Assembly (NCBI GenBank): GCA_025455895.1 | Contig: JALOLQ010000009.1 | Coordinates: 1 to 22,641, forward strand | Direction: 5' to 3' | DNA from: Solirubrobacteraceae bacterium | GTDB lineage: Bacteria > Actinomycetota > Thermoleophilia > Solirubrobacterales > Solirubrobacteraceae | DNA: 22,641 nucleotides | In this document: positions 10,977-19,681 of the stretch, one piece after another | Layout: every line of letters begins with the position of its first letter | Position numbering within the stretch: position 1 is the stretch's first letter | Translations under genes and position numbers: made by a program | Notes under the pieces: model-generated | Seen by the model: the letters and a program-made list of their open reading frames with translations, nothing else | What the model was told of the DNA's origin: nothing | Database searches by the model: none

Positions 10977-13621
10977 ACCGCCTCCACCGGGTCCGCCTCG
11001 CGCCGGCGCGCGGGCCGGGGCACGCGCACCCCGCGCTCGGCCAGCACGAGCACCGCGGGCAGCACGACGAGCACGCCGAGCAGCGCGACGGCGAGGTCGA
11101 TGACCGTGACGATCCCGAAGTCGCGCAGCATCCGGATGTCCGAGACGATCAGCACGGCGAAGCCGGCGATCGCGGTGACGCCGGAGGCCAGCACCGCGCG
11201 CCCGGTGGACCGGTAGGTGCGCCGCAGCGCCTCCCCCACGTCGTGCCCGGCCTCGCGCTCGGAGCGGAAACGCTCGCTGAGCAGCACGCTGAACTCGGTG
11301 GCGATCGCGATCACGAGCGCCCCGAGCATGAGCGACAGCGGGTTCAGCGGCACGCGCGAGGCGAACAGGACGAGCGCCGACCAGCCGGTGGCGAGCGCGA
11401 TCGGGACGAGCGGCAGGAGCGCCCGGCGGGCGCTGCGCAGCGCGACGAGCAGCACGAGCCCGACGAGCAGCAGGCCGGCGAGCAGCGTCAGCACCCGGCG
11501 CCACGGCGAGGCGATCCGGTCGTTGGCCTGCGCGGCGAGCACGGTCAGGCCGGCGAGCCGCGCCCGCACCCCGGCGGGCGGGTCGAGCTCGCGCTCCATC
11601 TCGCGCAGCACCTCGAGCTGGCGCTCGAGCGGCATGAACCGGATGCCGAAGGCGAGCGTCGCGGTGCGCCGGTCCGGCGAGATCACGTTCTGCGAGAAGT
11701 ACGCGGGCACCGCGTCGAGCAGCCCCTCGATCCGCGCGCGCGAGGCGATCGACGCCTTCGTGGTGAAGAGGTCCGGGAGCGAGAACGCCGGGCACAGGTC
11801 CGAGCGCCCGCAGCCGCGGCGCTCGTCGTAGCGCAGCCGCTTGAGGATGCGGCGCTGGTACTCGGTCATCCAGGCGACGACCTTCGGGTCGGTGACGCGG
11901 CGCCCCTCGACGAGCACGTTCACCTCGCCGCCGACGCCGCTGACCCGCTGGAGGTCGCCGAGGTCGGCCACGGCGCGCAGGTCCTGCGGGACGAGCCGCT
12001 GCAGGTCGGACTCGACGCGGGTCTGCCCGTCGAGCGCCCAGCCGGCCACGGCGAGCACCGCCGCGGCCGCGAGCACCCGGCCCGGGCGGGCCTGGGCGAC
12101 CCGCAGCGCGGCGCCCCCCGCGCGCCGGGCGGCGCCCGTGAGGCGGCCGGCGAGGCGCGACCCGGCGACGATCTCCCCCGCGCCGCGCCAGGCGGCGGCG
12201 AGCGGCGCGCCGGCCCGCGCCGGCGCGGGCGCCGGGGCCTGCGGGTCACGGCGCGCGGCGCGCCGCTCGAACCACGCCTGGGCGGCCACGCCGAGGGTCA
12301 GCGCACTGACGAGCGCGAACACGATCCCGACGACGAGCAGGATCCCGAAGCCCCGCACCATCGGCACCGGGGAGAGCACGAGCACGAGGAAGCCCGCGGC
12401 GGTCGCGGCGGCGGCGACCGCGATCGTCGGGGCCCCGCGGGCCGCGACGCGCTCCACGGCGCCGGCGACGGGCGGCCCCTCCTCCTGCACGCGCGACTGG
12501 AGCTGGATCGCGTAGTCCACGGCCAGGCCGATGAGGATCGGGATCACCGCGATCGCGGCCATCGTCAGCGGCAGGCCGGCCACGGCGGTCACGCCGAAGG
12601 CCAGCGCGGTGGCCGCCAGTGCGACGAGCAGCGGCAGCAGCCGCAGGCGCGCGCGGAAGACGACGAGCAGCGTCAGCGCCATCACGAGCACGGCCGCGAC
12701 GAGCAGCAGCACGATCGAGCGCGAGATCGCGCGGCTCAGCTCCTGGACGACCACCGGCGCTCCGGTGACGGCGTAGTCGCCCTCGGAGAGCCGCCATTGG
12801 GGCATCGCGGCGGCCGCGCGGATGTCGGCGATCGCCCGCTCGCGCGCCCGCTCGCTGAGGCCGTCGCGCAGGCGCACCTGGATCAGGGCGCCCTGCCGGC
12901 TCGGGAAGATCGAGGCGAAGCGCGCCTTCGGCGTCCCGGCGGGGAGGTTCGCGTCGAACACGAGCCGCGAGATGAACTGGGGGTCGTCGAGCCGCGGGGC
13001 CGAGGTGATGCGGTAGCGCAGCGCGAGCTGCACGAGGTCGCGGTAGAAGCGCGCCTCGACGAGCCGGCGCGCCTGATCGGCGTAGCCGCGGGCGGTCGCG
13101 ACGTCGGACCCGCGCTTGCGCGCGAGCTTGTAGGCCGCCTCGGCCGCGCGGTCGCCCTCGGCGCGCTGCGCGGTGGACGCCGCGCTGAGCTGATCGGTGA
13201 TCTGGCTGACCGCCTCGTTGAGGAACGTGCCCGGCCCGAGCACGACCTTCGCCGGCTTCGTCGCCGCCAGGCGCCCGCACGGGCCGCGCGCGCCCCCCGG
13301 CGGCGTGCGCCCGGCGGGGACGTTCCCGGACAGGCAGCCCTCGAGGCCCAGGACGGCGTTCAGGTCCTCGGTGAGCACGACCCGGGCCACCGGCTCGCGC
13401 ACGACGACGTAGACGGCGTCGTCGCCGAAGCTGCGGTGCAGGTCGGCGGTGGCGTCCCAGGCGGGCGTCGAGCGCCCGACGAGCGTGTCGGTCGCGGCGC
13501 TGGGCTCGAGGCGCAGCGCGAGGACCGCCGCGGCGGCGGCGAGCACGAGCACCGTGGCGCCGACGAGCACCGGCCGGCGCGCGGCCGGCCCCATGAGGCG
13601 CGCGAGGAGCCGCGTCAGCAT
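10973..13621 (-). CDS. RND superfamily transporter, MMPL/HpnN-like
   Basis: An 882-residue transporter with two RND repeats: TM1 (about 17-36), a large external loop, TM2-6 (from about residue 296), then TM7, a second loop, and TM8-12. The first loop opens with TDTLVGRSTPAWDATADLHR and FGDDAVYVVVREP, typical of MMPL/HpnN proteins, which export or move lipids across the envelope. Paired cysteines occur in both external loops (Cys96/Cys115 and Cys604/Cys610). It follows the Mce operon by 54 bases, on the same strand, suggesting a joint role in lipid trafficking. The start is ATG at 13621, supported by TACGGT 7 bases upstream; an earlier in-frame start would add only 13 residues without support. 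The end overlaps the redoxin-like gene by four bases. Confidence 0.88.
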   Translation of the reverse strand: MLTRLLARLMGPAARRPVLVGATVLVLAAAAAVLALRLEPSAATDTLVGRSTPAWDATADLHRSFGDDAVYVVVREPVARVVLTEDLNAVLGLEGCLSGNVPAGRTPPGGARGPCGRLAATKPAKVVLGPGTFLNEAVSQITDQLSAASTAQRAEGDRAAEAAYKLARKRGSDVATARGYADQARRLVEARFYRDLVQLALRYRITSAPRLDDPQFISRLVFDANLPAGTPKARFASIFPSRQGALIQVRLRDGLSERARERAIADIRAAAAMPQWRLSEGDYAVTGAPVVVQELSRAISRSIVLLLVAAVLVMALTLLVVFRARLRLLPLLVALAATALAFGVTAVAGLPLTMAAIAVIPILIGLAVDYAIQLQSRVQEEGPPVAGAVERVAARGAPTIAVAAAATAAGFLVLVLSPVPMVRGFGILLVVGIVFALVSALTLGVAAQAWFERRAARRDPQAPAPAPARAGAPLAAAWRGAGEIVAGSRLAGRLTGAARRAGGAALRVAQARPGRVLAAAAVLAVAGWALDGQTRVESDLQRLVPQDLRAVADLGDLQRVSGVGGEVNVLVEGRRVTDPKVVAWMTEYQRRILKRLRYDERRGCGRSDLCPAFSLPDLFTTKASIASRARIEGLLDAVPAYFSQNVISPDRRTATLAFGIRFMPLERQLEVLREMERELDPPAGVRARLAGLTVLAAQANDRIASPWRRVLTLLAGLLLVGLVLLVALRSARRALLPLVPIALATGWSALVLFASRVPLNPLSLMLGALVIAIATEFSVLLSERFRSEREAGHDVGEALRRTYRSTGRAVLASGVTAIAGFAVLIVSDIRMLRDFGIVTVIDLAVALLGVLVVLPAVLVLAERGVRVPRPARRREADPVEAV

Positions 13622-13628
13622 CCGGGGA

Positions 13629-13634
13629 ACCGTA
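13629..13634 (-). promoter_or_regulatory. -10 element TACGGT of the MMPL operon
   Basis: On the minus strand TACGGT is followed by 7 bases and the ATG at 13621, like the other leaderless promoters here. It lies in the 54-base gap after the last Mce gene. Confidence 0.42.
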
Positions 13635-13637
13635 CCG

Positions 13638-13653
13638 GCGGGCCGGGGCCCGC
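13638..13653 (-). terminator. GC hairpin after the Mce operon
   Basis: An inverted repeat GCGGGCC-GG-GGCCCGC (effective stem about six pairs) sits between the last Mce stop and the -10 element of the MMPL gene. There is no T-run. It may reduce read-through from the Mce genes into the MMPL operon. Confidence 0.3.
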
Positions 13654-13675
13654 GAGCCACCCGCGCCCGATGACG

Positions 13676-15226
13676 CTACGGCGTCGCCGAGAACGTCGGC
13701 GGCGCCGGCGTGGCGTCCGGCCCGACCTGCGGGAACTGCGTCGTGCGCCCGTCGACGCCGAACCGGCCCTGCTGCGTGCAGCCGGGGGCCGGCACGTTCT
13801 CGGCGGCGGGCTGCTTGACGCTCTCGGGCTTCTGGTTGCCGTCGAACGCGAACCGGTTGATGCGGTCGAAGAGCTGCTTGCCGATCACGGCCTCGGCGCT
13901 CGGGTCGAGCGGCGCGACGATCCCGCCGCCGCAGGGCTGCGTGCCGAACACGGGCATGTTCGCGCCGGCGACCTTGTCGAACGAGCGCGGGAACGGGTAC
14001 GGGTTGAAGCGGTTGGACTTCACGCGCGCCGGGTACGGCGCCAGGCCCATCGGCTGGAACGGCTGCATCGTGCGCACGTACTTGCGCTGCACGCCGCCGA
14101 TCTCGCTCTGGGCCTGCGAGGCGATGACGAAGTTCGCCGCGGCGGAGGTGATCGCCTCCGGGTACGCGCCGAGGAACTGGAACAGCGGGTTGAGCTGCGC
14201 CAGCGACGGGTCGAGCCCGGAGAAGAACGGCTTGGCGTCCTCGAAGAACGAGTTGATCGCCGGGAAGCCCTTCTCGGAGGCGGTGATCGCCGGGTCGAGG
14301 TTCTCGAAGAACGAGCTCAGCTCCGGGGCGAGCGCCTCGAGCGCGCGCATCGTCGGGCCCAGCTCCTGCGTGACCGGCTGGAGCTGCTCGTAGAGCGGGT
14401 TGGTGTCGTCGGCGAACTCGACGAGCCGGTCGAGCGTCAGGCGCGACTCGCGCTGGAAGGTGGGCAGCGCGACGAACGTCTGGGCGAGCTGCTCGTCGCG
14501 CTCGGCGGTCGTCTTGAACACGGTGTTCGTGTTGCGGATCAGCCCGCGCAGCTGGTCCCCGCGCTCGGACAGCGCGCTGAAGACGACGCCGGTGTTCTTG
14601 ACGAGCGTGCTGAGGTCGTCCTCGTTGCGGTTCAGCGTCGTGGCGAGCGCCCCGGTCTGCTCGATGAACGGCGAGAGCGCGGCGAAGAAGTCGTTGATGT
14701 CCCGCCCGCGGCCGGCGCCGGCGATCGCCTGCTGCTCCTGCCAGGCCTCGAACGCCGCGCGGGTCTTGGCGTCGAAGTACTGGAGGATGTTGTCCAGCTG
14801 CACGGTCGGCGCGATGTTGCCCACCGGCAGCTTGCCGCCGTCCGGCAGCGTCGGCGTGTTCGGGCGCCCGGGCGTGAGCTCGACGTACGTCTCGCCGAGC
14901 AGCGTCTTCTGGCGCAGCATCACGCGCGAGTCGCGGGGCACCGGGGCGTACTCGGGCTCGATCTCGACCTCGACGTCCGAGACGCCGGTCTCCGGGTTGG
15001 CGACGATCGACTTCACGCGCCCGACCGTCACGCCGGAGATGCGCACGTCCGCCTCCTGGGCGAGCTGCCCGGCCTGCGGGAACGGCACCGTGACCCGGTA
15101 GCCCTTCGGCTTGAGCGGCGTCGATCCGCCGAAGGCGAGCCAGAGGAACAGCAGCAGGCCGAAGCAGGACAGCGCGAACAGCACCATCACGAGGATCCGG
15201 CCGAGGCTCGGGGCCTGCTTCTGCAC
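13676..15226 (-). CDS. Mce family protein, sixth of the operon (MceF position)
   Basis: A 516-residue protein. It has a short basic N-terminus, one membrane helix (about 10-33, with a Cys at 21 that does not fit a lipobox), then an MCE domain (about 42-120): YRVTVPFPQAGQLAQEADVR, ISGVTVGRVKSI, RDSRVMLRQKTLLGETYVEL. A long helical region follows with repeated FF.NLDP-type segments, as in the needle-forming part of Mce proteins. The C-terminal part has NRFNPYPFPRSFD and Cys432/Cys483, then a Pro/Thr tail. Mce proteins form an external lipid-carrying complex with YrbE/MlaE permeases. The GTG start shares one base with the preceding TAG stop (TAGTG). The frame is open far upstream, but that is a shadow of the preceding gene. 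Confidence 0.9.
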   Translation of the reverse strand: MQKQAPSLGRILVMVLFALSCFGLLLFLWLAFGGSTPLKPKGYRVTVPFPQAGQLAQEADVRISGVTVGRVKSIVANPETGVSDVEVEIEPEYAPVPRDSRVMLRQKTLLGETYVELTPGRPNTPTLPDGGKLPVGNIAPTVQLDNILQYFDAKTRAAFEAWQEQQAIAGAGRGRDINDFFAALSPFIEQTGALATTLNRNEDDLSTLVKNTGVVFSALSERGDQLRGLIRNTNTVFKTTAERDEQLAQTFVALPTFQRESRLTLDRLVEFADDTNPLYEQLQPVTQELGPTMRALEALAPELSSFFENLDPAITASEKGFPAINSFFEDAKPFFSGLDPSLAQLNPLFQFLGAYPEAITSAAANFVIASQAQSEIGGVQRKYVRTMQPFQPMGLAPYPARVKSNRFNPYPFPRSFDKVAGANMPVFGTQPCGGGIVAPLDPSAEAVIGKQLFDRINRFAFDGNQKPESVKQPAAENVPAPGCTQQGRFGVDGRTTQFPQVGPDATPAPPTFSATP

Positions 15227-16734
15227 TAGCGGCCGCCCTTCCCGCTCGTGGCCGCGATCGGCTCGGCCGGGGTCTCGCCGAGGCCCGGGGCGGCGGCGAG
15301 CGCCGCGTCGGGCGGCGCCTCGCCGGGGTTCAGGCCCGCCGAGCGCAGCTGGCGCGCGATCGCCGCGTCGGCCTTGCGCGCGGCGCTCGCCGACGAGGCC
15401 TTCGGCGCCGGGCAGCGGTTGTTGACGGCGCCCGCCTGCTCGGGGGTCGGCGAGTTGAGGAGGTCCGCGAGCGTGCCGAGCAGCGCGTTGGCGTTGCCGA
15501 CCGCCTCGAGGGTCTGCAGCGTCGAGCAGTTGCCGAACACCGTGCCGCGCAGCGCGGGGCCGTGCGCGTCCTGGGAGCCGAATGCCGACGCGAGCGAGTG
15601 GTTGGCCCAGGCGAGCCAGAAGAGGTAGCCCTCCTGCTTGCCCGGCGGGTTGTAGGCGAGCTGGTCGAAGAGCTGGTTGAGCACCTGGAAGCTCTGGTTG
15701 AGCTTCGGCAGGGTCGCCGCGAGGTCGGCCGAGGCCGGCTCGAGCGCCGCGGCGGTCGGCGCCGCCTGCTTCGTGAACGGGCGGATCTCGTCGCGCAGGA
15801 CCGGCGTCGTGTCGGTCGCGAACTCCTGGAACGCGCGCAGCGCGGGGGCGAGCCCCGCGGCGGCGGGCTGGAGCTCGTCGAGCGTCGGCCCGAGCAGGTC
15901 GGTGAGCTGCTCGGACTTCGCCAGCGCGGTGTTCGTGTCGTCGAGCGCGCCGGGGAGCAGGCGCAGCGTCTCGCGCAGCGAGGCCTGCTGGTCGGCGAAC
16001 GAGCGGAAGACCTCGTTGGACTCCCGCACGAACCGCGCGAGCTGGGTGTCGCGCTCGCCGAGCGTGCTCGAGAGCAGCGAGAAGTTGCGGATCGAGCGCT
16101 TGATGTACTGCTGGCGCTTGGCCAGCAGGGTGTTGATGCGCACGAGGTAGCGCGCGGTCGGGTCGAAGCGCTTGAGCGTCGAGGACAGGTTCTCCGCGTT
16201 GCCGCGCAGGCCCTCGCCGGCGCCGCCGATCAGCAGCCGGATGTAGTCGCGGGTGTCGGCGTCGAGCCCGGCCAGGAACTCGTCCGGGTTGACGTTCGGC
16301 ACCGTCTGGGTGACGGGCAGGACCCCGTCCGCGGGCAGCTCGCCGGCGCTCTTGTTGCCCGGGTCGAGCTCGATGACCATGTCGTTGAGCCCGGTCTTCG
16401 GCCGCGAGAGCGCGGTGGCGTCCTTGTAGATCGGCGTGTACTGGCGCTTGATCTTCATCTGGATCAGCGCGCGCCCGTCCTTCAGGCGCACGTTGCCGAT
16501 CTCGCCGACGTTCACGCCCGCGATCATCACCGTCTGCCCCTGGCCGGCGGTGAACGCCTGCGCGGTGGAGAACTGCGCCTCGTAGTCGACGAAGTCGCTG
16601 CCCACGACCGGCACCCACGCGGGCAGGTAGAACCGCTGGTTGGACAGGATGTACCCGCCGACCAGGACCGCGATCACGGCCAGCACGACGATCGCCGTGA
16701 CGTCCCAGATGTGCTTGCGGATCGCGCGTCTCAT
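15226..16734 (-). CDS. Mce family protein, fifth of the operon (MceE position)
   Basis: A 502-residue protein. A basic start (MRRAIRKHIWD), a membrane helix (about 12-30), then an MCE domain (about 50-130) with VDYEAQFSTAQAFTAGQGQT, VMIAGVNVGEIGNVRL and TGLNDMVIELDPG. The helical region contains KRQQYIKRSIRNFSLLSSTL and LDELQPAAAGLAPALRAFQE. The C-terminal part has Cys403 and Cys441 and an Ala/Pro/Gly-rich tail. In mycobacteria the fifth protein is often a lipoprotein; no lipobox is seen here, so the letter is by position only. Its ATG overlaps the preceding TGA (ATGA). Its TAG stop shares one base with the next GTG. Confidence 0.9.
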   Translation of the reverse strand: MRRAIRKHIWDVTAIVVLAVIAVLVGGYILSNQRFYLPAWVPVVGSDFVDYEAQFSTAQAFTAGQGQTVMIAGVNVGEIGNVRLKDGRALIQMKIKRQYTPIYKDATALSRPKTGLNDMVIELDPGNKSAGELPADGVLPVTQTVPNVNPDEFLAGLDADTRDYIRLLIGGAGEGLRGNAENLSSTLKRFDPTARYLVRINTLLAKRQQYIKRSIRNFSLLSSTLGERDTQLARFVRESNEVFRSFADQQASLRETLRLLPGALDDTNTALAKSEQLTDLLGPTLDELQPAAAGLAPALRAFQEFATDTTPVLRDEIRPFTKQAAPTAAALEPASADLAATLPKLNQSFQVLNQLFDQLAYNPPGKQEGYLFWLAWANHSLASAFGSQDAHGPALRGTVFGNCSTLQTLEAVGNANALLGTLADLLNSPTPEQAGAVNNRCPAPKASSASAARKADAAIARQLRSAGLNPGEAPPDAALAAAPGLGETPAEPIAATSGKGGR

Positions 16735-18212
16735 CCGGCGTCCGGGGGCCCCACGGGCGTGTTCTTGAAGTCGGGCAGGGTCTGGGTGCGGCAGGCCTTC
16801 GTCGCCACGAGCGGCGGCACCTTGTTCACGCCGGGGAAGGCGGGCTTCGTGCCGAGCGGCTTGGCGATCCCGTTGGCCAGCAGCGGCAGGCCGTTCTGGA
16901 GGTTGCCGCCGGTGAGCTTCAGCTCGTTCGGGCCGCCGCCGGTCTGCGTGCGCAGGACCTGGCCGTTGCCGTCGAAGTTCTGGCTGGACCCGTTGAACCC
17001 GGTCAGCGCGTACCAGAACTCCTTGTAGTTCTCCTTGCCGCTGGAGAGCGCGCCGTCGTCGAGCTTCGTGCTCACCGCCGGGATCAGGATCTTCGACCCG
17101 CACACCGCGAGCGACTCGCCGAGCTTCAGCGACTGGATGCCGCTGGCCTCGGCCTGCGCGAGGTTCGCGGTCGCCGGCTGGAGGTCGGCGAGCAGCCCGC
17201 CGAGCTCGTCAGGACCGACGAGCGGCCGCGCCTGCTGGATCCACGGCGTGACCGCCGCGATCGTCGCCGGGGTCTCCGCGACGCCCGGGGCGAAGTCGAC
17301 GGCGAACTGGCGCACCGCCGGGAGCGACTCGTTCAGCGAGCCGAGCGCGTCGTAGGCGGTGCGCACCGTGGGCCCGAGCTCGGCCACCGACGCGCTCAGC
17401 GAGCTCTGCTCGGCGGCCAGCGCGCCCATCGTCGTGTTGAAGTTCTGGACCCACTCGGCGAGCTGGCGCTCGCTGCCGGCGAGCTGGTCGCCGACCCCGG
17501 CCAGGCCGCGCACGAGCTCGGTGAGGTCCGACGGCCGCTGGCCCTGGAGGGCCTGGGTGACGATCGCCGAGGACTTCAGCGCCTGCGGTCCGAAGGTCAG
17601 CGCGCTGTTCAGCGCCTCGGCGGCGGTCTTGCCGCGGGTCACCGCCGGCTGGCGCAGGTCCTGGGCGAGCGTCGGCTTCGCGTTCAGCGCGGCGCCGAAC
17701 TCCTCGAGCGTCGTCTGCAGGTCGGTGCGCGTGTCCTTCTGGAGCGCCGTGAGCACCTGGTCGAGCTGCACCGGCGTGGCGGTCTGGTCGACGGGGACCG
17801 TGTCCCCGTCGGAGATCGTCGGCGCCGAGGGCGTGCCCGGCTGGAGGTCCACGAAGAAGTTGCCCTCGAGGAAGATGCGCGGACGGATCTTCAGGCGCGC
17901 GTCCTTGTGGATCGGCAGCGCCTCGTCCTTCATCTCCATCGTCAGGACGGCGTTGTTCGTCCCGTCCTGACCCTCGATCTTCTTCACCGTGCCGACGTTC
18001 ACGCCCGCGATGCGCACGGGCGAGCCCAGGCGGATCGAGTTCGCCGACGGGAACACCGCCTGGAACTGGAAGCCGCGCGAGAACGGGTTGTCCTTCGTGA
18101 AGCCGAAGTACGTGACGAGCGCGACCGCGACGATCACGAGCAGCCCGACGATCACCGGGTTGCGGCCCTTGCGGTCCTTGCGCAGCGTCCGCGGCTTCTC
18201 ACGCCGGGCCAT
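16731..18212 (-). CDS. Mce family protein, fourth of the operon (MceD position)
   Basis: A 493-residue protein. A strongly basic start (MARREKPRTLRKDRKGRN), a membrane helix (about 19-38), and an MCE domain (about 48-130) with FQFQAVFPSANSIRLGSPVR, IAGVNVGTVKKI and PRIFLEGNFFVDLQPG. The helical region has repeats around LTELVRGLAGVGDQLAGSER. The C-terminal domain has NYKEFWYALTGFNGSSQNFD and Cys371/Cys474. The FNGSSQNFDGNG segment resembles the globular C-terminal parts of the other proteins here (compare FNYDQGSG in the first). It shares one base with the preceding stop (TGATG) and four with the next start. Confidence 0.9.
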   Translation of the reverse strand: MARREKPRTLRKDRKGRNPVIVGLLVIVAVALVTYFGFTKDNPFSRGFQFQAVFPSANSIRLGSPVRIAGVNVGTVKKIEGQDGTNNAVLTMEMKDEALPIHKDARLKIRPRIFLEGNFFVDLQPGTPSAPTISDGDTVPVDQTATPVQLDQVLTALQKDTRTDLQTTLEEFGAALNAKPTLAQDLRQPAVTRGKTAAEALNSALTFGPQALKSSAIVTQALQGQRPSDLTELVRGLAGVGDQLAGSERQLAEWVQNFNTTMGALAAEQSSLSASVAELGPTVRTAYDALGSLNESLPAVRQFAVDFAPGVAETPATIAAVTPWIQQARPLVGPDELGGLLADLQPATANLAQAEASGIQSLKLGESLAVCGSKILIPAVSTKLDDGALSSGKENYKEFWYALTGFNGSSQNFDGNGQVLRTQTGGGPNELKLTGGNLQNGLPLLANGIAKPLGTKPAFPGVNKVPPLVATKACRTQTLPDFKNTPVGPPDAG

Positions 18213-19681
18213 CAGCCGCCGCCTCCGCTCGTGGTGCTCGTCGTGCTCGTGCGCGTGTTGTCATGGAGCGTCGTCGGCGTCATGCCGGGGACGTTCCCGA
18301 TCCGCGTCGCGCCCTTGTTGAACGGCTCGTTGCCCGCCTCGCAGGTCCGCGGCTGCCCGGGCGAGCCGGTGAGCGGGTACGGGTTGGTGTGCAGGAAGTT
18401 CGACGGGTCGAAGCCGGGGCCGACGGGCCCGTTGGCCGGGCGGTCCGACGGGCCGCCCTCGTAGTTCGGCGCGAAGTTCACGCTGCCGGGCGAGGCGATG
18501 ACCGAGAAGCGCAGCAGCGTCCCGGTGTTGCCGCCCTCGCTGAGGGCGCTCTGGAGGTTGCGGAACAGGGTGCCGAAGTAGTTGCAGACGTTCTGCGCCG
18601 GGGTGATGTAGGCGACGGTCGGGTTGAGGATCGTCGACGTCGCGGTCAGGTCGTTGATGCCGAGCTTCACGAGCGGGTCGGTGCTGAAGTCCTCGATCGC
18701 GTCGAACGTCGTCGCCAGGCGCCGGTTGAAGTCCGGCGTGCGCTCCAGCACCGGCGTGCCGACGCGGACCATCGTCGCGAGGTCCGGGGCGGCGTTGGCC
18801 AGCGCGTCCACCCCGGGCTGCAGGTCGGTGAAGAAGTCGGCGGAGTTGCCCAGGAAGGTCGCGATCTGCGGCAGGTCGCGGATCGCCGTCTCGAGCGTCT
18901 CGGGCCCCTCGTCGATCGACTCCTGGATGTAGGGCACGGCGACCTCGGAGAGCGCCTGGAAGGTCGTGTTGAGGTTCGACCACATCTCGCCCTGCGTCTC
19001 GGCGACCGGCACGACGGCCTCCGCGCTCTGGGCCAGGCCGTCCCAGAACCCGCGCAGGTCGGTCTCCTCGCTGGCGAGGTTGCGCAGCAGCGGCGTCAGC
19101 TCGGTGAGCCACGGGTCCAGGTCGCGCACGGCGAAGTTCAGGTCCGCGCCGCGGCCGGCGAAGCCGTTGCCGTAGGCGGTCAGGTTGCCCTGGATCGAGC
19201 GACGCGCCTTGGCGCTGAACATGTTGAAGAACTCGTCGAGCTCGACCGGCTGGGTCGCCTGGCGCAGCGGGAGCGTCCCGTTCTGCTCGAGGTCGCGCTC
19301 GGAGGTGCCGCGCGTGAGCTGGACGTACTTCAGCCCGAGCGGTGAGCGGGGCCTGACCGCGACCTGCGTGTCCGCCGGGATCGGCTGCACGCTCGTCTCG
19401 AGCTTCAGGTCGAGCACGGCGATGATCGCCCCGTTGGGCCGGGTCTCGGGCGTGATCTTCGCCACCGTGCCGATCCGCGTGCCGCCGAGGCGCACGTCGT
19501 TGCCGGTCACGAGGCCCGCGGCGTTCGGCACCTCGACCTTGAAGTCGTAGGTCGGGACGAACGGCAGTCCCGAGTTCGCGTTGTAGGCGAGGAACACGGC
19601 GACGATCACGACGAGCGTCGTCGCCGCGCCGATCAGCACGGGGTTCCCAGCGATCGATGCCGCTCCGCCGCGCCGCCTCAT
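18212..19681 (-). CDS. Mce family protein, third of the operon (MceC position)
   Basis: A 489-residue protein. A short basic start (MRRRGGAASIAG), a membrane helix (about 14-33), and an MCE domain (about 45-125) with YDFKVEVPNAAGLVTGNDVR, LGGTRIGTVAKI and RPRSPLGLKYVQLTRG. The long helical region includes DEFFNMFSAKARRSIQGNL and FWDGLAQSAEAVVPVAETQG. The C-terminal part has GSVNFAPNYEGGPSDRPANG, HTNPYPLTG and Cys366/Cys447, and ends in a low-complexity Ser/Thr/Gly tail encoded by a short tandem repeat. The tail suggests a disordered end reaching into the cell wall (inference). It overlaps its neighbours by four bases upstream (ATGA) and one base downstream (TGATG). Confidence 0.9.
   Translation of the reverse strand: MRRRGGAASIAGNPVLIGAATTLVVIVAVFLAYNANSGLPFVPTYDFKVEVPNAAGLVTGNDVRLGGTRIGTVAKITPETRPNGAIIAVLDLKLETSVQPIPADTQVAVRPRSPLGLKYVQLTRGTSERDLEQNGTLPLRQATQPVELDEFFNMFSAKARRSIQGNLTAYGNGFAGRGADLNFAVRDLDPWLTELTPLLRNLASEETDLRGFWDGLAQSAEAVVPVAETQGEMWSNLNTTFQALSEVAVPYIQESIDEGPETLETAIRDLPQIATFLGNSADFFTDLQPGVDALANAAPDLATMVRVGTPVLERTPDFNRRLATTFDAIEDFSTDPLVKLGINDLTATSTILNPTVAYITPAQNVCNYFGTLFRNLQSALSEGGNTGTLLRFSVIASPGSVNFAPNYEGGPSDRPANGPVGPGFDPSNFLHTNPYPLTGSPGQPRTCEAGNEPFNKGATRIGNVPGMTPTTLHDNTRTSTTSTTSGGGG

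Noticed and set aside
11243..15229. A 1328-codon open frame on the plus strand
   Set aside because: It is antisense to the MMPL and last Mce genes, is dominated by Arg/Glu/Gly/His/Asp, and has no domain; it is a by-product of high GC third positions on the other strand.
15562..17028. 488-codon plus-strand frame antisense to Mce genes
   Set aside because: Leu/Arg/Glu/Val-rich shadow of the real minus-strand genes, without recognisable domains. The same applies to 18263-19345 and 19657-21393.
18230..18256. Short tandem repeat GTGCTCGTC
   Set aside because: It encodes the Ser/Thr tail of the third Mce protein; too short to call an independent repeat element.
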